Shown one piece after another: positions 10,291 through 22,489 of a DNA stretch of 60,000 nt; the first letter of the stretch is position 1, and every line of letters begins with the position of its first letter. The stretch lies in the NCBI GenBank assembly GCA_037447655.1, contig JBBHKE010000991.1, forward strand, positions 64,001 through 124,000. Reading direction: 5' to 3'. Made by a program: the position numbers and the translations under genes. Source of the stretch: Zygnema cylindricum. Lineage: Eukaryota; Streptophyta; Zygnematophyceae; Zygnematales; Zygnemataceae. The notes beneath the pieces were generated by a model, which saw only the letters and a program-made list of their open reading frames with translations, was not told the DNA's origin and searched no databases.

Positions 10291-12594
10291 GAAAAGGGTA
10301 ATTTATATCTTCCTTTTCTTGTTCTAATCTGATTAGTCTTTAGCTTTCACATAGTAGAGATAGAATAGTGTGAATGGAGAAACTTGTTAAAAATAGAGAG
10401 ACCAAGCAACAAAACCACAAACACTGTCAGTAATATTGAAAACAAAACCAGAAATTGGGTCAGTAAAATTGAAAACAATGTAGTAATTCTCAATGGAAGC
10501 AATGACATGGCAAGTAGCAAGTCAAGTGTTTCACTAAAAATTAGAATATTTGAACACAAAGTCAAAAATCAGACAGAAACATGTTGCAAAGTAGGTTTCC
10601 AGAGAGACATCAGAGAGACATTTGAGACAAGTAAACCAAATTTGATGACAAACAAAAAAATCATCAAAACTTTTATAAAACTCACAAAGTAGAAAAAGCC
10701 AAGACTAAGCACAGGCACATGAGAAGTTATGATGTCAAAGTTAGCCATTAGGCTTTTAAATGGTCATATGAACTTATTCATTGTTCACATGGATCAAGGC
10801 AGGAGAGACAAAAAGGTCAACTTGCAAAAAAAAGATCACATAGTTTATTTCACCGAGGTAGAGGAAACAAAGAGGAGGGCAAAAGAGGAGAATAGTATGT
10901 AACAAACAAGAGGAATAATTACAAAAATTTGGAGGGAGAAGATCTAGTGCACAAACTAGTAAAGAGAGAAACAGAGAAAAATCACAAGTCTAACCTTGAG
11001 AAACAACTCCAAAGACCAAATTGCATTCACCAAGAGTGGGAGTGTACAAATACGGGAGAGGACTTACCAAGAGAAGCTCACATAGTGAAGGATATTCCAA
11101 AATAAATTCTGATTAGTCTAAGGTTGCATAAGATAATCCCCCAGTGTACCATCCTCAGAAAAGGCACTCGCTTTACCACGAAAGGGTCAGAGATCAAAGG
11201 ACCGCGAATCGAGGGAGAAAAATCTGCACTAGAAAGAAACACTAGCTCAAAAAAGGTAATCTTGCAGAAAAACAGTTTGAAAAGAAACTTGTAAGAGACT
11301 TTCACTAGGAAAATGAAAGAGACTAAAATCAAAATTGGAAAACTTTTAGATGTTTAGCCAGCTGATGCAACAATGCTTTCAGTTGAAGAAGAGACGATGG
11401 AAGATGCCTTACCATCTCTCAAGCCGAGAGGGAAGAAAACCGATGATTGGCCAAACGCCTAGTCCACTCACGAAGGCTTATTCGACAGAGTTCCACCCCT
11501 AAGACGAACGGCTACCACCATGAGAAAGGCAAAATCTCCAAATTGGAGGGTGAAAGGGGAAAGGTCAGAAAAACAATGACCTAGACACAAAGAAAAGCGC
11601 TGACTAGATTCAAAAATTATTGTTTGTCAATTACATCAGTGAGGACCTTACAAAACTCTCCGGCTCACTTTATATGAGCATCGTGCAACAAAATCACAAC
11701 ACAGGTAACGAAGGAAAAGGGCAAACCTTACCAAGAGTTAAGAGAGAGATTAAAGACAGTGGGAGCACATTCTAGGAAACACCCATAGATGACTCCGCAA
11801 ACCAGGTCAAAGTCAAACCTGTCAAAGAAAGCATCATATCGAGCATCATATCATTTAGTATGGTAGGAGAAGGATCGAAGGATCAAACTCGCAAAGTCAG
11901 TACATGTAAGATGCATTGTTGACCTGAACTGACAAATGGGGACAAATTGGAGATTAAGGACAAAATTATCACCTGAATGTCTAGAATGTCCTGTCAAATC
12001 ATCCATTTTAGAGGACTCAACATACAGCCGAAACTCATGAGGTCGAGTGGAAAGCACCTCAAAACGCCAATCGCAGCTGAAGGTTTGATGGGAAAAAACC
12101 AAAAGATTAGTTTCAAACTCACAAGTTTCTATGTCAAAGATAGATCAAATCTCAATTTTAGAGAATGAAAACTAGAAGCTCAAACTCAACATTAAACATG
12201 AAGACATCAGCTAGAATCCGAAGGTCAAAAGAGTCTAAAGATGAGAAAGTCCTAAATGAACTTTATAGAGAAACTTAAAAACAGCAATTAGGAGGCAGAA
12301 GTCTGCCTAAGAAATCAATTGCCAAAAAGCAGTACAAGGAGGATTGAGACACATGTGAGATTGTAAGTGTTAAAGAGTCAAGGAAAATCTTACCTCATAA
12401 AATTCAAGGAGGAGAAACGGAGTACAAAGAGGATTCAGACACATGTCAGATTGTAAATGTTGAGGAGTTTAGGAAAATCTTACCTCAAAAATTCAATGAG
12501 GTAGAGCATGAAAGACATCCGTAGGTCAAAAATCCTACGCAAAGAGTGAAGCGCGAGCCGTGGCAGGGCTAAAGGAACGACGATTTCCATATGC
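10291..12594. other. 2.3 kb without recognisable genes; tandem duplication
   Basis: No coding similarity seen on either strand. An imperfect tandem duplication with 90-bp period lies at 12331-12412 and 12421-12501 (both start AGTACAA and contain ACACATGT and AAAATCTTACCTC). The minus strand carries several GGTAAG strings (near 11069, 11410, 11731, 12391, 12481), two preceded by CTCTT. They look like splice donors, but no matching exons were found. It may be old repeat DNA. Confidence 0.4.
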
Positions 12595-13371
12595 TGAAAT
12601 TATGTGGTCTTCATTCACCCATAGAATGAGCAGCCTATGCAAAGCCTCTAGGATAATATTTGCCCCTTCCACTTTCCCATTGAATAAGTGCTGCCTAGAT
12701 ACACAAAAATTTTGACCACCCTCACCCCTGTGAAGACTAGACTCCCTTGAGTCAAACGCAAAAAGAATGACTGAATTTGTGAGGACAAGACTTCTTCGAG
12801 TCAAACGCAAAAAGAATCACTTAATTTGCTCCCTTGAGCAGTAAGTTATAGTTGGTCAAATATGACCTTTATAGTTACGAGCTTTCTTAGAGAGAGGCAC
12901 CTAAATATCACTAAGTCTTGGTCTGTCTACTCACGACTACCTTCTACTAAACCCTAGTCCAATAGGAACACTATATAGAACAAGAAGGTAAAATGGGCGA
13001 TGTACTTATTGTACATCCATTGTACGACAAGGTCTACAAGGTGACACCTCTCAAATCAAGAGCCATGGTTCCTCCTCCTATCTTCTCTAGTATCAAATAA
13101 TACGACACCACATGGCACCGCATGACACAATCTCGGAATGCCGCCAAAAGCTCACTTCGGGTGGTGGCTATAATGCTGGCCGTCCGATCAAAACATATTT
13201 TACATAGTTCAGATTCACGTACATGCATGAATTTTTCCTCTTCGTTAGTTTGGTGTTAATTAACCGTCGTGTTAATGTTTATATATCTTTGAAATATGTC
13301 ATGTGTATCGTTTCAGTGACACCTTAGTGGATAGTGCTAACGACTACATAGTGAACCACACACCCAAGTTC
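12595..13371 (-). repeat. Partial B-related LTR, minus strand
   Basis: Reading the minus strand, it ends with an orphan gag start (ATGAAGACCACA...TTTCA) like other B-family LTRs. Shared blocks include CCCTTGAGCAGTAAGTTATAG (compare 45160-45176) and TGTACGACAAGG (compare 33311). An internal direct repeat of about 35 bases (GAGTCAAACGCAAAAAGAAT at about 12750 and 12798) is present. The sequence beyond its gag stub is not gag, so this is a 3' or solo LTR. It is cut at 13372 by element C. Confidence 0.65.
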
Positions 13372-14332
13372 TGTTGGTTTCAAAGCTTTATCCTCAGTAG
13401 ATAAGGCTGTGAGGGGAGGTTTACTACTTAGAATATTTTTGGTCCTTAAATTTGTAATACTTACCTTGTATAGTGTGACAGTGGGTTGGTAACTCTCGAG
13501 TGTATTGTACAGTCACATACACGCGTTAGTATCAGGGACAATACAGAAAAAGCGGAGTATACCTGGACACATGTAACACATAAAACGAAATCAAACTGGC
13601 GCATTGGACGGACGAAAAGGAAAACCAGACATCTGGGAAAACAAGCATAAAGAACAAATACAGGACGTCGATTGGAACTAAACTAACGGTTACGATTTGA
13701 GTGTAGACCACAGGAGAGGAGATGCTCCGTAAGCACCCCAAATATTTGTACAGGATTAACCATAGCTGGTTGGACTTATTTGACTGTTGCTGACTAAGCA
13801 GCAACATTGTGTGTACGGCGCCAAATTAAGAAAACCTGAACAAACGATTTTTGGAGTTTAGTTCATTTAAATTTAGTGTTTCACTGTTTGGTTTAGGTTA
13901 GTGGCAAACGAGAATTTTTAGAAGTACGTTAGGTACTCTGTTGTACTACAGTACAGTACTTCTATTCAGATATTACAATCTGATTGGTCAAGAGATCACT
14001 AGATAGACACTCAATGTATAAAGCTTAGGACTTAGAAATATTTTGATATCCAGCATTGAGATAATGCAAATCTGAATGCAGTTTTTGTGGAACTTGCTGA
14101 TGCAATATCTTATGGTTTACTGGTTCAATTGTGCTGTAATTTTGGGAATTGAGAGTGAGTATGCTGGTGATATTGTATGCTGAATTTGGTGTGAATTATA
14201 CCTATGAATCAGGTTTTATAGTAAGTGAAACATCAGTGTTTGATTGGTTTCTTGGTTAGCTTCTGTTTAAGTTATGTCTACTTCTACAACTACAGCTGCA
14301 GCTCCACCTATACCATTAGTCATAGAACAACA
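13372..14332 (+). repeat. 5' LTR of C, 961 bp
   Basis: TGTTGGTTTC ... GAACAACA, matching the 3' LTR over its whole length. By eye roughly one difference per 20 bases in the first 200, so the insertion is not recent. The last 59 bases are the first gag codons (ATG at 14274). Confidence 0.9.
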
Positions 14333-15190
14333 GGTTATGGGCCTGTCTCCAAGAATACCTGTCTTTAATGGGCAGAAGTATGCTTATTGGGCGGATATGG
14401 TTGAGTCATATTTTGAAACTGCAGGTTTGCTGGAGGTGTTGGATGGATCACTTGATGAGGCGGATCCATCATGGGCGAAGAAAAATTCTTCAGCTCGGAA
14501 CGCTCTGAAGCTTTGATTCTCAGAGAACATGGTTATGTCTCAAATCAAAATGAAGAAAGCGATTGATATTTGGAATTCACTCAAGGCGTCTTATAAGAAG
14601 GCGAATGTTCAGGAGGAGCTTTTATTGGCACGAAATATCTGGGATTACAAATACTCGGGGAGAACGATGGCAGAATATACTGATAACTTTGGAACTCTTA
14701 TTGATTCTCATGCATGTGTTGGTGGCTCTTTCCCGAAGTTTCAGCAGGTTGCCTTAATCATTAGAGGTCTTCCTAGCAGTATAAAAGATGCATCTGCTGA
14801 ATTGAAAAAGCATGATAAATCTAGCTGGACACTTCAGTTAGCTATCAATATTATTTTAGAAGAAGAGTCTACCTCAAAAATGCTTAATGAAGAGAAGCAA
14901 GTAGAGGCTTTTAACACAGAATTTGATAGGAAAAGACAGTTTAGTCAATCAAAGAATCAGTTTAATCAGCTCAAAAATCAAGATCGTAGGAATCAAAGAC
15001 AGTTAAATCAGTTTAATCAAAGGCAAAATAGGCAGTCTTTTACTAAATGCTTTTAGTGTTCAGAGAAAGGTCATGGATTTAGGTACTGTCATAAGCTTAA
15101 AAAGGCAAATGAAACTGGTTTATATAGGCTAGGGTGGCAAAAAAGTCAGTTTAATCAGGGCTTTTCTGGTAATCGTTTACAAAACAACTC
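14274..15190 (+). pseudogene. Copia gag (UBN2-like), element C
   Basis: Starts MSTSTTTAAAPP in the LTR. The core has VMGLSPRIPVFNGQKYAYW (residues about 23-41), then a TGA near 14517, resuming in frame at 14529 with the UBN2-type helices (IWNSLKASYKKANVQEELLL ... YTDNFGTLIDSH) and a Gln/Asn-rich basic tail. The zinc knuckle KCF-stop-CSEKGHGFRYC has a TAG at 15054 between its first two cysteines. A frameshift lies between about 15060 and 15227. Confidence 0.85.
14333..14343 (+). other. Primer-binding site, half-tRNA(iMet) type, element C
   Basis: GGTTATGGGCC follows the LTR with no gap. The border is exact, because the 3' LTR has CTCTCC instead after the same AACAACA. It is complementary to the initiator tRNA-Met anticodon arm and also encodes gag residues V-M-G. 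Confidence 0.75.
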
Positions 15191-15226
15191 TTTGTTTAGT
15201 CTTCTGTCACTCAGGAAGATGAATCC

Positions 15227-16440
15227 TTGACCTTCAATGAGCAGGATGACTCGGAGTTATTTGAAATGGCGGCAGCGATGGAAGGATCAAAGGACGCCGG
15301 GTGGATCATGGATATAGGAGCATCGGCTCACATGTGTTGGAACAAGGGCCTTTTTACTACTCTAAAGACTACACTTGCGAAGAATATAAACTATGCTTGT
15401 GGCATGAGTGTCCAAACTTTTGCTCAGGGTGATGTTTCATTGCTGGTAGATATAGGAGGCAAGTCGGTTGAAATAACCTTACACAATGTATTGTATGTTT
15501 CGGACTTCAAAAAGAATATGTTTTCTACGTCTCTAGTTGAAACAAAGGCTTTGAAGTGACCCTTAAGGGGGGTAGACAGGTTGTAAGCAAGCTGGGAAAA
15601 GTAGCAGTTATAGGAACTAGAGATAAAAGCAAAATGTATCGCATGGATATGGCAGATTCTAAGCAAAACGATGTTCTCTACTCGAGTGTAATATCTGAGA
15701 ATGAATTATGGCATAAAAGGCTAGGTCATGTTAATTATGACAGCTTGAGCAAAATGGTGAAATCTAGCAAAATAGAAGATGTCACTTTAACAGATCGACC
15801 AGTTAAAACATGTGATGGCTGCTCTTTGGGGAAAGATTCACAAGCTGCCTTTTCCACAAGAATCGGAGCACAGGTCAACGAAGGTCTTACAGCTCGTTCA
15901 TTCTGATGTGTTGGGCCCGGCTCAGATCCCATCTGCTCGGGGGGTCCGCTTCATGGTGAATTTTACTGATGATTTTTCCAGATATACTAAGGTGTATTTC
16001 ATGAGGGAGAAAAGTGAAGTTTTTTCACACTTCAAACACTACAAGTCTTAGGCGGAGAAGCTACATGGTGTTCCGATTCTGGAACTCAGATCCGATAATG
16101 GAGGCGAATATGTGTCAAATGAGTTTAAGCAGTTTCTTTTGGATGAAGGCATCAGTCGTCGGCTGACTAATCCTTACACACCTCAACAAAATGGTGTTTC
16201 AGAGAGGTTAAATAGGATAGTTACAAAGTGTGCTAGATCTATGTTTGTTAATAAAAGTATAGATTTGAAATTCTGGGCTGAGGCCTTAAATTGTGCAGTT
16301 TATATCAAAAAATAGACTTCGGTTCAGATCAGTTAGCACCACACCTTTCGAATTATGGACAGGTAGAAAACCCCAGGTCAGTCATTTTATAGTATTTGGG
16401 AGTAAATGCATTATTTTAAATACTTAACAGTCTACATGGA
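15227..16440 (+). pseudogene. Protease and integrase, element C
   Basis: Protease WIMDIGASAHMC (about 15302-15337) has Ile for the Ser/Thr of the active-site triad. After a shift near 15556: LWHKRLGHVNYDSLSKMV ... CDGCSLGK (zinc-binding domain, 15706-15830). After a second shift near 15830, the integrase core has first Asp in VHSD (about 15898), second in RSDNGGEYVS (16089-16118) and catalytic Glu in SERLNRI, so all three DDE residues are visible. A TAG lies near 16050 and another after IKK at about 16313. Confidence 0.85.
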
Positions 16441-16442
16441 AA

Positions 16443-18446
16443 ATGGAGCCAAAAGGGTTACCGGGAATTCTTATGGGTTATGATGATTATTCAAAAGGGT
16501 ATAGGGTAAATGTTCTAGAAAAAGACAAGATTATGGTGTCCATAAATGTTATTATAAAAGATGAAGGGGATTCAGCAGATCTATTTACAATGACTGACAA
16601 ACAGGTTGAAGAGAAATCTCAGGAATATGTCATATTTGATACTATCAGAACCACATACTTTCCAGTGGTTCAGCAACCTATTGCAGAGCGAGTTTCTTCT
16701 GATCAACAAGGTCATGTACACCATCAACAAGAGCAAGCTGAGAGGCTCCAGGAGCAGACACGGGAGGTTACAAGACAGACAAACAACGTCAGACAGCCAT
16801 CGGTCTCCGCCTCAGAATTTCCGGGGGGAAGGAGATCTAGCGGCCTTCTGCAAACAGGTTCCCACTTTGCTTTTTCTTCAACTTCAAGAGAACCTCTGAC
16901 CATCCGGGAGGCCTTCTCATCAACCGAAAGAACTCACTGGATTGAGGCAACAAATGACGAGATAAAATCGATAATGGAAGCTCAAACGTGGGAATTAGTT
17001 GATCTTCCTCCGGACAGGAAAGCTATTAGCAGCAAATGGGTGTTCAAAGTTAAGTTAAATCCGGATGGAACGATCGAGAGATTCAAAGCCAGACTTGTGG
17101 CAAAGGGCTAGAATCAGAAGGAGGGAATTGATTTTGAGGACACCTTCTCTCCTGTGGTAAGGTTTCCAACTGTCAGAATTTTGTTGAGTCTAGCTGCAAT
17201 TGAAAATATGGAAGTTCATCAAATGGATGTTAAGACTGCTTTTCTTCATGGAGAGCTTGAAGAAACCATCTATATGAAGCAACCACAAATGTATGAAGAG
17301 ACAGGAAAGGAAAAACTAGTCTTCAAACTGTTGAAATCTTTGTATGGGCTGAAAGAAGCCCCTAGAGAATGGAACTTGAAGTTGGATGAGTTCCTAACTG
17401 GACTAGGTTTTAAAAGATTAAGTTCAGATCATTCAGTGTATGTTTTACAAGGAAATGATGGGATACTCTATATTGCTGTATATGTAGATGATCTGCTGCT
17501 TATTAGCAAATCTATGGATGAAATAAATTGTATTAAGAGAGCTTTAAACTCCAGATTTGAGATGAAGGATCTTGGTGAAGCCAAAAATATATTAGGGATA
17601 CAAGTAGAGAGAGAAAGAAACAAGAGACAGATAATGTTAACTCAAAATGAAGCCATAAGTTCCATGCTTGAAAAATTTGAAATGAAAGAAGTAAAAGGGT
17701 GTGTAACTCCTATGGAATTCCGACAGAAATTAGAGGGGAGTGATTCTGATTCAAGAATTCTAGTGAGTGAGAGCCTAGAGTTAGAGGAGGAGGACTTTAT
17801 GGCATCAAAACCATAGACGCAGGTAGTCGGTAGCCTTAAATATTTTATGAACTGCACGAGGTCTGACATTGCAGTTGTTGTTGGCTCTTTAAGTAGAAGT
17901 CTGCAGAATACGAAAAAGGCAGACTGGGAGGCTGCAAAGAGAGTTCTGAGTTACCTGGCAAGAACTCGAAACCTCAAGCTTGTTTTTGGAGGAGGAGGAG
18001 TAAAACTGCAACCTTCGAGCGATGCTAGCTATAGTGACATGCATAGCAGAAAATATACTACAGGATTTGTTTTACAAATTGGAAATGGAACTTGCTGCTG
18101 GAGCAACAAACTTCAAAAAGTGACAGCTCAGTCAACAATGGAATCGGAATATATGGCAACAAGCTCTACCCTCAAGGAACTCCTATGGGTAAAGGCACTT
18201 TTGCAAGAATTGGGATACATGCAAACTGGTCCTCAGGTGATCTGGTGTGACACCCAGGCAGCAATTGCAGTCGCCTCCAATCCCAGCCACCACTTTAAGA
18301 GTAAGCACATGGATGTCAGACTTCATTTTGTCAGAGAAAAGTTGCTTGTTACAGTCATAAAACTGTGCTATTTGCCTGATGAAAACATGGTCGCAGACAT
18401 GCTAACTAAAGCTTTGCCTGCACCTAAATTACAGTTTTGTGGATAG
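16443..18446 (+). pseudogene. Reverse transcriptase and RNase H, element C
   Basis: Nearly full-length RVT_2 and RNase H, broken by TAG at 17109 (after FKARLVAKG) and TAG near 17814. Motifs in order: SKWVFKVKLNPDG, HQMDVKTAFLHGELEET (17218-17270), LLKSLYGLKEAPREWN, YVDDLLLISK at about 17485-17515 (catalytic YVDD intact), MNCTRSDIAV, SSDASYSDMHSRKYTTGFVL, STMESEYMA (RNase H), CDTQAAIAVASNPSHHFKSK, HMDVRLHFVREK and VADMLTKALP. The C-terminus lies about 45 bases before the polypurine tract, as expected. Confidence 0.9.
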
Positions 18447-18476
18447 GCTATTGGTCTGAGTGAATAGCTGAGTCTA

Positions 18477-18490
18477 AACCTTTAGGGGAG
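18477..18490 (+). other. Polypurine tract, element C
   Basis: ACCTTTAGGGGAG directly before LTR start TGTTGG. LTR H at 37395 is preceded by the similar AAAGGTTTAGGGGAG. Confidence 0.6.
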
Positions 18491-19454
18491 TGTTGGTTTC
18501 AAAGCTTTATCCTCAGTAGATAAGGCTGTGAGGGGAGGTTTACTACTTAGAATATTTTTGGGTCCTTCAAGTTGTAATACTTACCTTGTATAGTGTGACA
18601 GTGGGTTGGTAACTCTGGAGTGTATTGTACGGTCACATAGACACGTGTCAGTATCACGGACAATAAAGAAAAAGCGGAGTATACTTGGACACATGTAACA
18701 CATCGAACGAAGTCAAACCGGCGCATCGGACGGACGAAAACGAAAACCGGACATCTGGGAAAACAAGCGTGAAGAACAAATAGAGGACGTCGATTCGAAC
18801 TGAACTAACGGTTACGATTTGAGTGTGGACCACAAGAGACGAGGTGCTCCATAAGCACCCCAAATATTCGTACAGGATTAACCATAGCCGGTTGGACTTA
18901 TTTGACTGCTCTCGACTAAGCAGCAACGTTGTGTGTACGGCGCCAAATTAAAAAAACCTGAACAAACGATTTTTGGAGTTTAGTTCATTTAAATTTAGTG
19001 TTTCACTGTTTGATTTAGGTTAGTCGCAAACTAGAATTTTTGGAAGAAAGTTAGGTACTCTGTTGTACTACAGTACAGTACGACTATTCAGATACTGCAA
19101 TCTGATTGGTCAAGAGATCAATAGATAGACTCTCAGTGTATAAAGCTTAGGACTTGGAAATATTTTGATATCGTGTATTGAGATAATGCAAATCTGAATG
19201 CAGCTTTTGTGGAACTTGTTGATGCAATATCTTATGGTTTACTGGTTCAAATGTGCTGTAATTTTGGGAATTGACAATGAGTATGCTTGTGATATTGTAT
19301 ACTGAATTTGGTGTGAGTTGTACATGTGAATCAGGTTTTATAGTAAGTGAAACATCGGTGTTTGATTGGTTTCTTGGTTAGCTTCTGTTTAAGTTATGTC
19401 TACTTCTACCACTACTGCTGCAGCTCCACCTGTACTAGTAGTCATAGAACAACA
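18491..19454 (+). repeat. 3' LTR of C, 964 bp
   Basis: Matches 13372-14332 end to end, starting TGTTGGTTTC and ending GAACAACA. It carries an orphan copy of the gag N-terminus (MSTSTTTAAAPP at 19396) that runs into flanking DNA and should not be called a gene. Confidence 0.9.
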
Positions 19455-20044
19455 CTCTCCACGTGGCTCTAGGTCATGTTACGTCACAAAACGCCAAAGC
19501 GACCATTCCGGGATTTCGGCGATGATGTGCGCCGTTGGATTTGCAACGAGACGCAATCTTAGCCGTTATAAATACTTGCGCAATATTTGTTTCGCTGTCA
19601 AAACAAAATGCGTGGTATTCGTTTTGAAAAAGTGTCGTACTTCGTACTTTCATAAAACTGGATCTATGCAAGCCATATATAGTTTTAGTTAAATGAATTT
19701 GTTCCTCTTTATAGATATATATATATATATATCTATCAGATACTATAGCATTTAGCCTTGGTCCTAGTCTTATAGGATAAAGCTGACCGGTATCGCCAAC
19801 TTGATGATCCGAAGGTACCGGGATCAAATCCGGGTCCGTTAGGTATATTTTTAGTAGCCTACTAAAAATAACTGCCTGTTGAACTAAGGCAGGCATTAAT
19901 CAACCAGCCTCTCTATCCTTTAGTGACTACAACAAATATGGGGGCTAGAGAGAGGAGGTGGAGGCAGGATGTTCGTCCTTTTTCTTTTCTTTTATACTAA
20001 CCTATTAAATCTAGAAAATACTCTAGAAATCTTTTATTTTCAAC
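19455..20044 (-). repeat. B-family LTR piece, minus strand
   Basis: Homologous to the U3 side of B2 LTRs (compare 27815-28396 and 33400-33977). Read on the minus strand it starts TGTTGAAAATAAAAG at 20044. It contains a type-2 tRNA-like module (19772-19835) and an alternating (TA)n palindrome at 19710-19735. Element C cut its other half away. It is joined on the right to the gag of fragment D, into which the LTR probably inserted. Confidence 0.75.
19772..19835 (+). other. tRNA-like module in LTR, type 2
   Basis: Plus strand GGATAAAGCTGACC (A-box-like) and GGGATCAAATCC (B-box-like) are about 40 bases apart. The second part lies in a hairpin ACCGGGATCAAATCCGGGT. It is antisense to its LTR and in the same relative place as in other B-family LTRs. 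Confidence 0.4.
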
Positions 20045-20788
20045 AAGCCCCCCAAACGGTCTTTGTCATTTTTGCAAAAAGCCAGGACTCTTCATAGCGG
20101 ATTGTGTCAAGCTGGCGAAGCTAAGGCTCTAAGAGAACCGTGGAGGGGGTTCTTCTAGAGGGAAAAAGAAAGCACTTGTGATCACAAAAGTGAAAGGAGA
20201 GACGGAGGACGAGTCCTTTGAGGAGGAGGATGGGTAGCTTCTCCTTGACGAGAGTCAGGGGGAGAGGTAGATCCCTCACAAACAGAAATGTTCTGTGGAA
20301 GAAATTCGGGAAGCTCCACAACAAGGATGGATCATCGACTCAGGTGTATCCATGCATATGTGTCGTGATAAGTACCTTTTTACTAAGCTTAAAAAGATCC
20401 CTACTGTAGAGATAGAGTATGGGGATGGGAGAGTGGTTACCACAGATCTTGTGGGGTTGGTAGATTTGAAAGTCTTAGTGGAGGGTAAGACTTCTATACT
20501 CACCTTCTCATATGTCCTCTACATTTTTCAGCAGAGTAAAAATCTTGTCTTTACGTCTGTGTTAGTTGACAAAGAGTTTGATACCTTCACTAGAAAGGGA
20601 GTCTTTACTGCTAAGTATGGGGATGAAGTCTACTTCACGGCAGATAAGGGTAGCAAAGGAATGTTTAGGCTTAACTTGAGTAATGAAAAAAGAATGCTTA
20701 CTATGTTGGTGTTCCAAAATTGATGATTTGGCATAAGCGGTTGGGGCATGTGTATTTTGATAGGCTGAGGGAAATGAAGAAGCTTCGT
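20045..20788 (+). pseudogene. Copia fragment D: gag knuckle, protease, pre-integrase
   Basis: B-family coding fragment. CCHC knuckle CHFCKKPGLFIADC (20058-20100; the His is replaced by Leu), acidic stretch TEDESFEEED, protease GWIIDSGVSMHMC (20329-20366; Ala of DSGA is Val), and GDEVYFTADKGSKGMFRLNL to about 20700. After a frameshift it has MIWHKRLGHVYFDRLREMKK, where it stops at the start of repeat F1 (20789). Two in-frame stops lie near 20131 and 20238. It is interrupted on both sides. Confidence 0.8.
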
Positions 20789-21468
20789 GTCATGCCGCAT
20801 CATGTCGGTTGCCCGCGCGCACGATATTATGCCCACACGCGCGATGTTTGGCGTGCGCGCACCATATAGTGCACGCACGTGCGGTATTTCAGAAGCACGC
20901 GCGATGTTTCGCACGCACGTGCAGTATTCTACATGCACGCACGATTTTATGTATGCACGTACGCTTTCAGGTTGTTTCGTTCGCACGTGCGATTTCACCT
21001 CGATTGATTTATTTTCATGTTTGGTTGTATAGTACTAATTTTGTGCGATACCTTTCATTTCGTGTGTAGGCACACGATTTTCGAAGTATGGACACGAAAA
21101 ATCGTTTGGGCGATGCAGCGTAATTTCCGGAATGTTTCGTGCGATATGTTTCGTTTTGTGCGTATGCACGCGATTTCGAGAGTATCGACGCAAAGTATCA
21201 ATTGGCGCCGAATCGCAATTTCCGGGAGTATTGGCGACGCTTCGATACCTTCTATTTATTTAAGTCGCGAACCCATGTAGGTTCGCGCATACATGTAGTG
21301 AGGGAGGGTTTTTACCCTCAGATAGTGGATTTTGTTGGGCGTACAGCAGACGATGTTGTCTGCCTATTGGCCAACATCTTAATTAGTTCATGCATGTAAA
21401 GTAGGATAGACGTAGGCTAGTTTGGCTTAGGCCTAGCGTAGCTCCTACTTTGGCTAATTCTCAGACTT

Positions 21469-21968
21469 AGAGAATTTTAGTTTTCGGACAAGAATTTTCT
21501 CTTGGCGGCAGTGCTGATTTCTTTCTTCCTCCTTGCCACCGATTGCCCACCATTTTCTTCTCTTCTTGTTAGCTAGTGGTAGATGCTAGTTAGCGTACGT
21601 ATTTTTTTTTTTTTTGTTCTGCCTCGTTTTTAATCCACATGGCTTCGGCGAAGTTTGGAAGGTTTCCCTCCAAATTTGTCTTTTTGGCGATTGGTGGAGT
21701 GGAGGCTTGAGGCGTGGCATCTTGTATTGGGCTGTGCCGTTCTCCGGACAGCTGGATGGTTGGTTTGAGTGTATTTGTTTGTGTGGCATTTCGGTTGTTT
21801 TGTAAAAGTGCCCTTTTACAAAATCCGAATTTCTTGGTTTGGTTGGAAATGTTTATTTTGCTTCGTTGCTTTCCGTTGAGATAACTCTTGTAAAGAATAC
21901 GTTGAAGACCCGAGAGCCTAGTGGCTACCTCGCGGCTAAGTATTCTTGTCCGAAAACTAAAATTCTCT
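21469..21968. repeat. 500-bp block with 27-bp perfect inverted ends
   Basis: AGAGAATTTTAGTTTTCGGA... at 21469-21495 is the exact reverse complement of 21942-21968. The F2 copy has arms at 42671-42696 and 43141-43165 with nearly the same pairing but different bases. It could be an old MITE fixed in the element, or a functional RNA stem. Confidence 0.7.
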
Positions 21969-22489
21969 CAATCACATTTTCTAAAAGTCTATTTTTTTTA
22001 AATTAATTATTAAAAATATTAATTTTATTTCATAAAAAAAATATTACCTTTCATATTCAGTTTTTATTTTTGTTTTTTGTCTTTCCATTTTCCTTCCACT
22101 TTATCTTTCATTTTCAGTTTTGCTTCTCAGTTTGGTGTGAGAACAAAAATCTAAAGAAAATAAAAATATTAATTACATTATTATCAATATAAATTCTATC
22201 TTTTCATTCCTAGATTTTCTTCCACCTATTTTTGATCCAGTTTCTTCCTTTTGATCCGGCTTTATCTTTCTAAAAGTTTCCCTCTTACTTTCTCTCCATT
22301 TTTTCTTACGCTTTCAGTTTTGCCTTGGAAAAAAATATCAGAAAAAAAATAAAAAAATTATAAATTTTATTTTATAAAAAAAAAACACACATTTTGTTTT
22401 TGTTTTTTGTTTTATTCTTTTGTGCTTTCAATCCTTGTCTTCTATCTTGCTACCACTCTATTTATGGTCTGCAGATTTAGGTCTAAACA

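Larger units (their letters stand above)
13372..19454 (+). mobile_element. Ty1/copia element C, both LTRs present
   Basis: Complete in outline: 5' LTR 13372-14332, primer site, gag, protease, integrase, RT, RNase H, polypurine tract, 3' LTR 18491-19454. Gag and RT share one reading frame; the protease-integrase part has shifted out and back. At least five in-frame stops (TGA near 14517, TAG at 15054, near 16050, 17109 and 17814) show it is dead. Flanks do not share a target-site duplication (AGTTC left, CTCTC right), and the two flanks come from different LTR copies, so the ends may have been recombined. Confidence 0.9.

Noticed and set aside
10384-10692. 102-codon Lys/Asn-rich frame
   Set aside because: No motif, AT-biased composition, no homologue seen in the window.
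11069-12481. A multi-exon minus-strand gene suggested by repeated GGTAAG
   Set aside because: Donor-like strings lack paired acceptors and open coding segments; two lie in a tandem duplication.
19396-19692. 98-codon frame starting MSTSTTTAAAPP
   Set aside because: It is the orphan gag N-terminus in the 3' LTR of C, running into flanking LTR DNA.
20787-21399. Overlapping plus-strand frames rich in Arg, Cys and His
   Set aside because: Produced by GC-rich alternating repeats of the F terminal region; the same frames in the second copy at 26508 are not conserved as protein.
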